Below are positions 18,284-25,611 of a stretch of 64,000 nucleotides of DNA, piece after piece; within the stretch, counting starts at the first letter, position 1, and each line of letters starts with the position of its first letter. This DNA is from Filomicrobium insigne. GTDB taxonomy: Bacteria; Pseudomonadota; Alphaproteobacteria; Rhizobiales; Hyphomicrobiaceae. The DNA is taken from contig NZ_FNJC01000005.1 in the NCBI RefSeq assembly GCF_900104305.1, forward strand, positions 62,001 to 126,000, in the 5' to 3' direction. The notes beneath the pieces are model-generated. The model made no database searches. It was not told where the DNA came from and worked only from the letters and a program-made list of their open reading frames with translations. A program made the position numbers and the translations under genes.

Positions 18284-18986
18284 CGCACCGCCTCCTGCCA
18301 AAAAGGCAAAGATCTTTTAGGACGCAGACGCGGCAGTTCGGAGAATGATGGCAGACCGTCTGCCCATGTCGCTTCACAAGAAAATAGTTCTGTTGCAGAT
18401 CGTCCGTTGTCATCCAACCCGGAACCAGACGAGCGAGCGACCTGTCTACCGCCCTGTCGCTAGCTTTTGACGCCACAACCCCAAGACGTTTAGCAATGCG
18501 CTGATAGTGACTATCAACGACCAGAGCCGGCATCCCTAGCGTGCTGAAGTTGACGACTGCTGCGCTCACCTTAGGGCCAACACCAGGCAAAGCTTCAAGC
18601 CACGCACGCGCCGCTTCCACGGAATAGCCGGCGAGAAAGTCGAGGCTCAAGGCCCCACGAAGATAATGAATTCTATGAAGTGCTGCGGAGATCTGCGCAG
18701 CCTTGTTGTCCGCAAAGGTGACAGGCTGAATAAGATACGCAATCGCGTCAGGTGAGACGTGACGCAGGTCGTCCCAACTGGTGAAACGCCAACAAAGTTT
18801 GCGGAAGGCCCGCTTGGAGATGTCCTCACGCGTTCGCCCATCGAGAACCGCATGAACCATCTGCGTTATGGGATCGAAGGTGATCCATCGACCCAGCGGA
18901 CCATACGTTCTCACATGCGCTTTCAGCAGGCGGAAATGGACTTCCACCAAGGGATTTGGCTCCATAAATGCGAGGTCAAACTGCAT
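18273..18986 (-). CDS. Endonuclease III-like DNA glycosylase leading the SOS mutasome operon
   Basis: A 237-residue HhH-GPD protein. The helix-hairpin-helix is LEALPGVGPKVSAAVVN with Lys139, the position of the catalytic Lys of Nth, and Asp158 follows in ALVVDSHYQRIAKRLG. Four cysteines near the C-terminus (212, 218, 221, 227; spacing C-x5-C-x2-C-x5-C) suggest the iron-sulfur cluster loop, one residue shorter in its first gap than the usual C-x6-C. It should excise damaged bases and nick DNA. Its stop overlaps imuA by 11 bases, and an SOS box lies 13 bases upstream of ATG 18986, so it belongs to the mutasome operon. A second in-frame ATG at 18965 is an alternative start; neither has a strong ribosome site. 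Confidence 0.82.
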   Translation of the reverse strand: MQFDLAFMEPNPLVEVHFRLLKAHVRTYGPLGRWITFDPITQMVHAVLDGRTREDISKRAFRKLCWRFTSWDDLRHVSPDAIAYLIQPVTFADNKAAQISAALHRIHYLRGALSLDFLAGYSVEAARAWLEALPGVGPKVSAAVVNFSTLGMPALVVDSHYQRIAKRLGVVASKASDRAVDRSLARLVPGWMTTDDLQQNYFLVKRHGQTVCHHSPNCRVCVLKDLCLFGRRRCDGF

Positions 18987-18998
18987 TTTGGAATGCTA

Positions 18999-19013
18999 GA
19001 ACAAAAAGTGAAC
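18999..19013 (-). promoter_or_regulatory. LexA (SOS) box
   Basis: Read on the minus strand, GTTCACTTTTTGTTC is a perfect GTTC-N7-GTTC, the direct-repeat SOS box of Alphaproteobacteria. It lies 13-27 bases before the start codon of the endonuclease III-like gene and is the only such site found at the head of the endonuclease-imuA-imuB-dnaE2 run. LexA bound here would cover the promoter of all four genes. Confidence 0.85.
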
Positions 19014-19578
19014 ATACGCAAGAGGTACGAGGCGGAGAGCATAACCACCCGTCAATTCTCCGACCGCAATAGAAAAAGCTGTATTCTTGCTGGACCGGTT
19101 TCCGTTAATACATACCACTGGCCGAAACCTGATTAAAAAAAAGAAATAAAAGCAATTCAATCAATGACGTATTGAATAATTTTAAGGTTGTGATTGAGAT
19201 GAGAAGCCAATAGCATCGCTTTGTCACGACGGGTGGCTGAGGGACTTCTCTGAAGGAGCAAGTCCACGATGGCCGGGGTGGTTATTTCCCGAGGGCAACA
19301 TGTTGCCTTCGCTTCGTCTTTCAGACGGCATAGCCCGCATTCTGAAAATCGCGAAGTTTCAGACATTTCTCTATCGATGCCCTTGGGTATCAACGCTTGC
19401 GGCTGCACCACCGAGCCGAAGTTGGCTCCCAATTCGGAGCCCACCCTTCAAAGTCAATCTGCGCAAAAATCTACGAAACGTGTCCGACAACGTTCGGCTT
19501 TTGCTGTGGGCATGAGCCCGGTGCAACGCGAGGTAACGAGACATTCCCCCCGACAAATTTCATCATGGAGTAGCGAGC
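19014..19578. other. Intergenic stretch without a supported gene
   Basis: About 560 bases between the SOS box and the DUF1254 gene. It holds an AT-rich part (19110-19190) likely to contain promoter sequence. Several open frames of 70-130 codons overlap here on both strands, but none has a convincing ribosome site or a recognisable motif. A 95-codon minus-strand frame starting at GTG 19444 is the least poor of them. Confidence 0.5.
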
Positions 19579-21111
19579 ATGACTTTGCGCCTCAGCAAAC
19601 CAAAGCACTCACTGAAATTGAGAAGGAAAAGCCGGTTCTCAACGCCCTCACTAATACTTCTATCTAGTCTCGCATTTTACCCCGTGTCATCGCCTGCCCT
19701 TGCGCAAGAGACCATCAACACCCGCATTGGCAAGCTCACGTTCGAAAGCGGCTATCCGTCAAAAGAAACGGTGAAGAAGCTCTATGACGAAATGGACTTC
19801 CAGCGCGCAGCTCAGGCGTACATCTGGGGCATCCCCGCGGTCGGGCTCAACGAGTGGCGCCGGGCTCATTACAACGTCTTCAGTGGAAAAAGCGGCGAGA
19901 TGCTGAACTATTTCGACTTCACCGAAAAGCTGGGCATTTTGACTCCAAACTACACAACACCCTACATCGCGACGTTCATCGATTTGAAGGAAACTGGCCC
20001 CTTTGTCGTCGAAGTCCCCGCGGGACTGATCGCAGGCATGATCCTCGACAACTGGCAACGCGTTCTAGCTGATTTAGGTGTTGTCGGACCTGACAAGGGG
20101 CAAGGCGGAAAATACCTGATCATGCCGCCGGGATACGGGCCCGTAGAAGCCGAAGGCTATTACGTTGTGGAAGCGACGAGTCGTGATGTCCTGGCCGGGT
20201 TCAGACTGCTGGGCGCCGACAAGGAAAAGGCGATTGCGGAGCTGGTTCCGCAAATCAAGACATATCGATGGACGGTTGCAGGCACCGGAGAGGCGATGCC
20301 CGCGCGTGACGCAGGCGACAAGAAGTGGAGCCAGATGCCGCCACGTGGCATGGCTTATTGGGACAGTCTCAACGAGGTCATCCAGCGTAACCCCGTCGAC
20401 GAGCGCGACCGGTTCATCCTGGCGCAGCTAAAATTCCTCGGCATTGAGAGAGGAAAACCTTACAAGCCCGACGAACGGCAGACGAAGCTGCTTGAGGACG
20501 GCGTTGTCGTGGGCGAGGCGATGGCGAAGGCTAACACGACCGACAAACGGGTAGAGCCGCCGTTCTGGGAGGGTACTCACTGGAAGCACGCGTTGGTCGT
20601 TTCCACCGACCAGAGAGCCCTGACTTACGACCAGCTCGACGAACGCGCCGCATGGTTCTATGAGGCGGTGGTTATCTCCAAAGCCATGCTGACGCAGACC
20701 CCTGGTGTTGGGCAAAGGTACATCGCGTCCTACAAAGACTCTGACGGCAATTGGCTCAACGGCAGCAACACCTACAAGCTGCACGTTCCTCCTAATCCTC
20801 CGGCCAAGCAATTCTGGTCCGTCACCGCGTACGACGAGAATACGCGACAGATGCCCGTCACCGAGCAAGGGCGCCCTGACATCTCCTCGCGCAAGTCAGA
20901 CATTGCGAAAAACAGCGATGGCTCTGTGGATGTCTACTTCGGCCCCAGCGCGCCGAAAGGCAAGGAAACGAACTGGGTACAGACCAATCCGGACAAGGGC
21001 TGGTTCGCCTACTTCCGGTTCTATGGTCCAACCGAGCCGTTTTTCGACAAGTCCTGGGGATTGCCTGACTTCCAAAAAATCGAGCTGACACCAAGCATGG
21101 CCATCCAATGA
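19579..21111 (+). CDS. Exported DUF1254/DUF1214 protein
   Basis: A 510-residue protein; GGAG lies 8 bases before ATG 19579. A signal peptide (hydrophobic LILLSSLAFYPVSS, cleavage near ALA-QE, residue 44) is followed by the DUF1254 domain (QAYIWGIPAVGLNEWR, NTRIGKLTFESGYPS, LTPNYTTPYI, DLKETGPFVVEVP) and the DUF1214 domain at the C-terminus (WSVTAYDENTRQMPVTEQGR ... DVYFGPSAPKGKETNWVQT). These two domains nearly always occur together in large periplasmic proteins of Proteobacteria; their biochemical role is not established. The gene stands alone, convergent with hmp, and no partner is evident. Confidence 0.88.
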   Translation: MTLRLSKPKHSLKLRRKSRFSTPSLILLSSLAFYPVSSPALAQETINTRIGKLTFESGYPSKETVKKLYDEMDFQRAAQAYIWGIPAVGLNEWRRAHYNVFSGKSGEMLNYFDFTEKLGILTPNYTTPYIATFIDLKETGPFVVEVPAGLIAGMILDNWQRVLADLGVVGPDKGQGGKYLIMPPGYGPVEAEGYYVVEATSRDVLAGFRLLGADKEKAIAELVPQIKTYRWTVAGTGEAMPARDAGDKKWSQMPPRGMAYWDSLNEVIQRNPVDERDRFILAQLKFLGIERGKPYKPDERQTKLLEDGVVVGEAMAKANTTDKRVEPPFWEGTHWKHALVVSTDQRALTYDQLDERAAWFYEAVVISKAMLTQTPGVGQRYIASYKDSDGNWLNGSNTYKLHVPPNPPAKQFWSVTAYDENTRQMPVTEQGRPDISSRKSDIAKNSDGSVDVYFGPSAPKGKETNWVQTNPDKGWFAYFRFYGPTEPFFDKSWGLPDFQKIELTPSMAIQ

Positions 21112-21165
21112 AAAAGTACAGCTAAAAGCTGATCGTTTTTTGGGGCACCACAGCATTCTGCAGTG

Positions 21166-21202
21166 AAAAAAGACGGCGCCTTAACTTTTGCTTGGCGCCG
21201 TC
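21166..21202 (-). terminator. Rho-independent terminator of hmp
   Basis: A perfect 9-bp stem, GACGGCGCC (21172-21180) with GGCGCCGTC (21194-21202), is followed on the minus strand by six T residues (21166-21171). It lies 17 bases after the hmp stop codon and may also help stop the convergent DUF1254 transcript. Confidence 0.85.
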
Positions 21203-21218
21203 TCACTCCGTGCCGACC

Positions 21219-22424
21219 TTAGGCAGCTAAAAGATCATCGGCTGGACCGAAAAACTCATAGCGAATCCGATCCGGCGAAACGCCAGCGTCTCTGAGCCCA
21301 ACCGCGATATCCCGTAGAAACGGCTTTGGCCCACAGAGGAAATACGTCGCACGATCGGATGGCGTATTTCGATGCAGCCAATCAGCCGAAATCAACCCCT
21401 CCTCGTCACAACCGCCAGCCTCTCCAACAGCGCTCGTGGCGTCCGCATAAAACACCTTCACATCAATGTTCGGTGACCTTTGCGCAAGGCCCCGCACGTG
21501 GCTCCCCATCGCATGAACAGCCCCATTCAATGCGCCATGCACGTACCAGGTTGGGAGATCCGGCCGCTTTTCAGCAACAGTCTCAAGCATGCTGACCATA
21601 GGCGTCAGTCCAACCCCGCCGCTAACCAGCACGATGGGTTCACTTTGACCAACATCGAGATGGAAATCGCCCGCAGGAGGTGAGACCTCCAACACCGTAC
21701 CAGCCGCCGCATGTTCATGAAGCCAAGTGGAAGCCCGCCCCTCTCGCTTTACGGTGATGCGGTAATATCTGCCATTAGGGGCACAGGAGATCGTGTAGTT
21801 ACGCTTCAGAGGTGGCAACCCATCCCCCTGTAACAGCACTGTCAGATATTGACCGGGCTTATGGGAGATAACTGCTCCCCCATCCTGCGGCCGCAAATAG
21901 AAGGAGCAGATGACGGAGCTTTCGGGCTCAACCTTTTCGATCACAAACGGCCGCCATCCGGCCCAACCACCTGGCACCGTGGCCGTTTCCCGATAAATCT
22001 CCGCCTCACGGCCAATCAGAATATTTGCCAGAAACCAGTAAGCTTCTCCCCAAGCTTTCAAGATATCGTCCGATGCCGCATCGCCCAAAATATCGCTGAT
22101 CGCTTGGAGCAAAGCATTTGCGACAAACGGGTAGTGTTCCGGAAGAATGTTGAGCCCTGCATGCTTTTGAGCAATCCGCTCCACTGCAAGCGCTAGTGCG
22201 CCCAAATTTTCAATGTTCTCCGCGTACGCAAGGATCGCCTGCGCGAGAGCCTTGGGTTGGGAACCGTTTGCACCCTGATGAGACTGATTGAAGAGATCCC
22301 GGATCTCTTCATTCTTGAAGAGATGTTCGTACATCTTCTGCGTGATTGCCAACCCATGCTGACGTAAGGCCGGGACGGTGGCTTTGACCAATTGAATAGT
22401 CTCAGGTGCGAGCTGAGCAGACAT
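21219..22424 (-). CDS. hmp: Flavohaemoglobin, nitric oxide dioxygenase
   Basis: A 401-residue protein from ATG 22424 (MSAQLAPETIQLVKATVP), with GGAG upstream. Residues 1-140 are the globin domain, with the proximal His in ERIAQKHAGL and LPEHYPFVANALLQAI following. Next is the FAD domain (KPGQYLTVLL, LKRNYTISCAPNG) and the NAD domain (IVLVSGGVGLTPMVSMLE, ATYFLCGPKPFLRDIAVGL, C-terminal YEFFGPA). The enzyme oxidises nitric oxide to nitrate with oxygen and NADH in the cytoplasm. An NsrR-like palindrome lies 43-65 bases before the start codon, so induction by nitric oxide is likely. The gene is single, ending in a strong terminator. Confidence 0.95.
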   Translation of the reverse strand: MSAQLAPETIQLVKATVPALRQHGLAITQKMYEHLFKNEEIRDLFNQSHQGANGSQPKALAQAILAYAENIENLGALALAVERIAQKHAGLNILPEHYPFVANALLQAISDILGDAASDDILKAWGEAYWFLANILIGREAEIYRETATVPGGWAGWRPFVIEKVEPESSVICSFYLRPQDGGAVISHKPGQYLTVLLQGDGLPPLKRNYTISCAPNGRYYRITVKREGRASTWLHEHAAAGTVLEVSPPAGDFHLDVGQSEPIVLVSGGVGLTPMVSMLETVAEKRPDLPTWYVHGALNGAVHAMGSHVRGLAQRSPNIDVKVFYADATSAVGEAGGCDEEGLISADWLHRNTPSDRATYFLCGPKPFLRDIAVGLRDAGVSPDRIRYEFFGPADDLLAA

Positions 22425-22466
22425 TTTCTTATGTTCTCCATTGAGCTTAGGGCGACCTGCCAGCAA

Positions 22467-22489
22467 AAGATGTACAAGATATGCATCTT
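22467..22489 (-). promoter_or_regulatory. NsrR-like operator upstream of hmp
   Basis: The 23-base site opens AAGATG and ends CATCTT, with further symmetric positions inside (17 of 22 paired positions agree around the central base). This is the 11-1-11 inverted-repeat form bound by the nitric-oxide sensor NsrR, and the arms match the AAGATG/CATCTT edges usual at hmp promoters. No nsrR gene is in the window. Confidence 0.7.
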
Positions 22490-22843
22490 AAAAGACAAAG
22501 CGGCGCGCTGCCGCATCCCCCACGCTTCGGACGTAAAGCTCTGTTGCTTGTGATGAAGAGCACGGCCTCTGCGAAGCAGGAGCCGCATGCCGAATGGGCT
22601 AGGATAGGTATAAGGAGGCGACGACCTCGAGCATGTTCAGTTGGAACGCTGGGCCGGATACCGCAGTTACAAATCTTTGGACCCGAAATGCGGACCGCAC
22701 ATTCGAATAGACGTCGGCAAGGTAACCGGTCACACGACAGATTGACGGCACCACATCGCGATGATGCGATTGGTGTCCGGCCAGGTGGCAAACCGAACTC
22801 TTAGGGAGCAAAGCCTGTTAGGCAATCCCATCTCGGAATTGCG

Positions 22844-22951
22844 CTAGTGCTGGTGATGTTTCCCCCGAGATCTGAGGTAATTCATCGCCGCCGATACCGC
22901 GCAGAGCACGAGCGCGGCGGCGGACCCCGCCATCGAAATCAGAGCCTGCAC
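22844..22951 (-). CDS. Possible 35-residue membrane peptide or gene remnant
   Basis: From GTG 22951, with GGAAGG upstream, a 35-codon frame encodes one clear hydrophobic helix (LISMAGSAAALVLCAVSAAM) with basic residues after it (RSRGKHHQH). The frame stays open for ten more codons upstream of the GTG. It could be a real single-pass peptide or the remains of a longer membrane protein of the element. There is no neighbour on the same strand within 600 bases, and the rest of 22490-23095 shows no other supported gene. Confidence 0.3.
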   Translation of the reverse strand: MQALISMAGSAAALVLCAVSAAMNYLRSRGKHHQH

Positions 22952-23095
22952 GTTCCAACCACCTTCCTTTGCAGAGGGTGGTTATGGGACCACGAATTGG
23001 CGGCAGGGCTGGGGGAACATTCGCGCTACCCGCGCCGCCGAGATCCCCCCAGCCTATCCGGCTTGCTGCCGCAAATATGAGGGACTGACAAACCG

Positions 23096-23545
23096 ATGCA
23101 GCAGGTGAGGCCGATGAGCGAAACCAAAATCAGCACGGAAGCAGCATGGCAGGCATTGCACGAGGCATATCGCAGGGACGTAAAGCGCACGGTCAACTAC
23201 GAGGGGACTGACTGGTGTGAGATCACCCCGGAAGAAAAGAAGGTCTTCCGCATTGCCGATATCAGCATGCCGTGGGTCGTGACGGCTTACCGCTACTACG
23301 AAGAAATACTGGATCTGACGGACACAGGTATCCTGCCGCCCGCCGTGATGGCCGTGATCCGAAAGGACGTGGCTGAGCGCTTCGGCATGGAGCCTCGCAT
23401 GCTCTGCCATACCCAGTTCGAGAACTTCGCCAAGCAGTTCGGCATCAGCCGCCGCACCGCGCACGCATGGTTCATCAAGCATGAATTCTGGTGCGTGCGG
23501 CGCGGCATACAAGGCTATGATGACGATGATGAATTATTGTACTAG
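23096..23545 (+). CDS. Unknown protein with helix-turn-helix-like segment
   Basis: A 149-residue protein of no recognised family. Near the C-terminus, QFGISRRTAHAWFIKHEFWCV has the spacing of a helix-turn-helix (turn at GIS, recognition helix RRTAHAWFI), so DNA binding is possible. The tail is acidic (DDDDELLY). The N-terminal part is rich in aromatic and charged residues (NYEGTDWCEITPEEKKVF). ATG 23114 is an alternative start; GAGGG is 12 bases before the first ATG and GAGG only 3 before the second. It faces the FRG gene tail to tail, 37 bases apart. It may be the first gene of the element or the last host gene. Confidence 0.55.
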   Translation: MQQVRPMSETKISTEAAWQALHEAYRRDVKRTVNYEGTDWCEITPEEKKVFRIADISMPWVVTAYRYYEEILDLTDTGILPPAVMAVIRKDVAERFGMEPRMLCHTQFENFAKQFGISRRTAHAWFIKHEFWCVRRGIQGYDDDDELLY

Positions 23546-23582
23546 TCACACGCATCAATTGCCGCCGCACAGAAATACCCGC

Positions 23583-24641
23583 TCAGGGATCGACAAGCTT
23601 AAACTGCCGCCATTTCCGGAGCACGTCAGCGGCGACGTTGTCCATCGTGGGCATCAGAGCGGAGCGGGAAACACGCTCTCGTTGGAGAATGTTGATTAGG
23701 TCCGGCGCATGCTCGTGGCTGAGCAGAAGGCGGCGTAGCACTGGCTGAGCCGGGTTCGCGTTGTGGACAAACGTCTCAAGGCTGGGACGCTCGCCATTGT
23801 GCTTCAGATAATAGACACCCGAAGCCGCGATTGTTGTGAATAGCCCCGACTGAGCTGCAAGATAGGGATTATCCCGGCTTAATGGTCTGAACACCGCGAT
23901 CCGAGGCGTCACCGGCCCTGCGCCGTCCAGACCATTCGGAAACGTTATGCCCTCTGTCGTTGTGTCCCTTGCACGGCGCTTGTGTAGCGCCCACACGACC
24001 AGATCGTGCTCTGCTTCAGGCTCGTTCAGCGCCTCGACTGCGAAAAATGCAGACGCAATAGGATCAGACGTCCAGTCTAGCAAACGGGTAGGAAGTCCGT
24101 GGTGCTGAGCGAGCGCCAAGGCATTGGGCAGATCCGAAAAGCGCAGCAGTTCATCGCCCACCAATGGGATCTGAGCGTCAGCCAGCCAATCAGGATCTTG
24201 ATCGGGGTCCGGACCTGGCCCGCCCATCAGGGGAACGGGCATACCAAGAGCATCGCACCGCGCGGTAAACTCCCAAAGCGGCAGGTACTCGGTAGTTGTT
24301 GCTATCGAAAGGCGCTTACTTAGTTCCTGATCGTTCGGGCCGAACTCCGCTGCCCCCGAAACAAAATTGCCCCACATCCACTTCAGTTCTTGGTTCGGCG
24401 CTACGGCTTCGAAACGCCGGGTAGCTTCCAAGGTAGCATTCTCGATGATCGGGTTTCCGGGCCGCCAAGCAGATGGCAGTAGAGGCCAGTCCGCTTGGGC
24501 ATGACCGCGAAAAACCCACGGGCAGGATTCATCCTCCCACCAGTGCGGATTGGACCGCCTTAGTGCGTCAATGAATTCTTGCGCGTCCGCTGCAACAGCG
24601 GTTTGGATGCCGCGCTCCGCATCGCCCCAGTCAATAGCCAA
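23583..24641 (-). CDS. FRG-domain protein
   Basis: A 352-residue protein starting at TTG 24641, with GAGGG 6 bases upstream. The name-giving motif is at residues 40-60 (CPWVFRGHAQADWPLLPSAW), and the second family motif near the middle is QHHGLPTRLLDWTSDPIASAFFAVEAL. FRG proteins are found scattered in islands and prophages; a nuclease, RNA-binding or defence role has been proposed for the family, but no activity is established. The C-terminal 100 residues (RVSRSALMPTMDNVAADVLRKW) look helical. No toxin partner is obvious; the convergent gene with a possible helix-turn-helix is the only close neighbour. Confidence 0.8.
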   Translation of the reverse strand: MAIDWGDAERGIQTAVAADAQEFIDALRRSNPHWWEDESCPWVFRGHAQADWPLLPSAWRPGNPIIENATLEATRRFEAVAPNQELKWMWGNFVSGAAEFGPNDQELSKRLSIATTTEYLPLWEFTARCDALGMPVPLMGGPGPDPDQDPDWLADAQIPLVGDELLRFSDLPNALALAQHHGLPTRLLDWTSDPIASAFFAVEALNEPEAEHDLVVWALHKRRARDTTTEGITFPNGLDGAGPVTPRIAVFRPLSRDNPYLAAQSGLFTTIAASGVYYLKHNGERPSLETFVHNANPAQPVLRRLLLSHEHAPDLINILQRERVSRSALMPTMDNVAADVLRKWRQFKLVDP

Positions 24642-24723
24642 TCAAGCCCTCAGCAAATCCATTACCCATCAATACTGACTAGCGTACACATCTGCTCCCG
24701 TCCTTCCAATAGCGGCGGACAGA

Positions 24724-24969
24724 TCAATCCACTCCGTCAGACGCATACGCATCCAACGCGGCTGAGATCAATTGTGCCTGACTGATACCGTCACGCTTGG
24801 CGAGCGCCTTGAGGCGCTCTGCATCGCTTTCAAGAATGGAGAGGTTCTTCTGCACGCGCTTGCTGGTTGCGGGAGCGGGCGCGGGTTTGCGGGCCGGTGC
24901 GTGCGGCTCCGGTGGTGGTATCAGGCGGAGATGTTTTCGGATGGCATCCAGCTTTGTGAATTTGCTCAT
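24724..24969 (-). CDS. Small ribbon-helix-helix-like protein
   Basis: An 81-residue protein: a basic N-terminus (MSKFTKLDAIRKHLRL), a Pro/Ala-rich linker (residues 18-36), then SKRVQKNLSILESDAERLKALAKRDGISQAQLISAALDAY, which has the strand plus two helices of ribbon-helix-helix DNA-binding proteins. Such proteins commonly bind the transfer origin or repress conjugation operons. It is the last gene of the minus-strand run that starts with the coupling ATPase, 39 bases after the previous gene. Its function as an accessory DNA-binding protein is inferred from the fold and position only. Confidence 0.6.
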   Translation of the reverse strand: MSKFTKLDAIRKHLRLIPPPEPHAPARKPAPAPATSKRVQKNLSILESDAERLKALAKRDGISQAQLISAALDAYASDGVD

Positions 24970-25008
24970 GGGGCCCCGCGTGATCTGATTGAAGGAGCCG
25001 GGGCGGCG

Positions 25009-25284
25009 TTACCGGCCCCGGTCAAAATCCTGTTTGGCGCGGCCCCGGCTCAGCGCGCGGTTGTGATTGTTCTTGAAATTGTCGCGCGCGGTCTTGAGGC
25101 GCTCATCGATATGGCGGATGCGGCGTTCCGATTCTTGATCGATCTGCCGCCGTACTTCGTTTGCTTCCCACCCGTTCGGGGTAAGGTGCAGCTCGGCCCG
25201 CGGCTTGGGCCGAGCTGCGATGCGTTGGTCGCGTTCCGCCTTCGTGACTAATCCGGCGGCAGCACGACCGAACTCTTTGGTCAT
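25009..25284 (-). CDS. Unknown basic helical protein in coupling-ATPase operon
   Basis: A 91-residue protein, highly charged and mostly predicted helical (EANEVRRQIDQESERRIRHIDERLKTARDNFKNNHNRAL). The N-terminal part (FGRAAAGLVTKAERDQRIAARPKPRAELHLTPNGW) has no motif I recognise. Its ATG overlaps the stop of the preceding DUF736-like gene by 4 bases, so the two are translated together. A coiled-coil or nucleic-acid-binding role is possible from composition; nothing more can be supported. Confidence 0.6.
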   Translation of the reverse strand: MTKEFGRAAAGLVTKAERDQRIAARPKPRAELHLTPNGWEANEVRRQIDQESERRIRHIDERLKTARDNFKNNHNRALSRGRAKQDFDRGR

Positions 25285-25592
25285 CGCTCGTAACGGGGAG
25301 CGTTATCGCGGGGCTGACGATCCTCCCTGCCGGAACGATTCGTCTCGCTGCGGCGCTCGTCACGGCGGTCACCGCCGCGCGGCGTATCCTTCGCTTCCTG
25401 AATGCGGTCCTGCACCGAGCGGATGGTGATGCGCCCGTCTACCGGGACCGCATCAAGCTGGATGTTGTAGCCCTCGCCATCCTTGTGGGGCCACACCGAA
25501 CCGATGCGGTTGAAGTAGGATTTGTTCTCCTCACCCTCACGCACCTGATAGGCGATGTGGGAGGGGCGTTTGGTGTCGTTGTCGTTGCTCAT
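25281..25592 (-). CDS. DUF736-like protein
   Basis: A 103-residue protein. Residues 10-55 (AYQVREGEENKSYFNRIGSVWPHKDGEGYNIQLDAVPVDG) resemble the DUF736 pattern of short beta-rich proteins that occur on plasmids and conjugative islands of Alphaproteobacteria, where they accompany transfer genes. The tail is very basic and disordered-looking (RRDERRSETNRSGREDRQPR), suggesting nucleic acid contact. It follows the coupling ATPase gene by 19 bases and overlaps the next gene by 4. The function is unknown; the assignment to DUF736 is by resemblance. Confidence 0.6.
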   Translation of the reverse strand: MSNDNDTKRPSHIAYQVREGEENKSYFNRIGSVWPHKDGEGYNIQLDAVPVDGRITIRSVQDRIQEAKDTPRGGDRRDERRSETNRSGREDRQPRDNAPRYER

Positions 25593-25611
25593 GGTCTGAT
25601 CTCCTTAAGTG

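Noticed and set aside
22490-24720. A left-end copy of the tRNA-Ala 3' sequence
   Set aside because: No stretch resembling the 3' half of the tRNA could be found by eye; a very short core may still be present.
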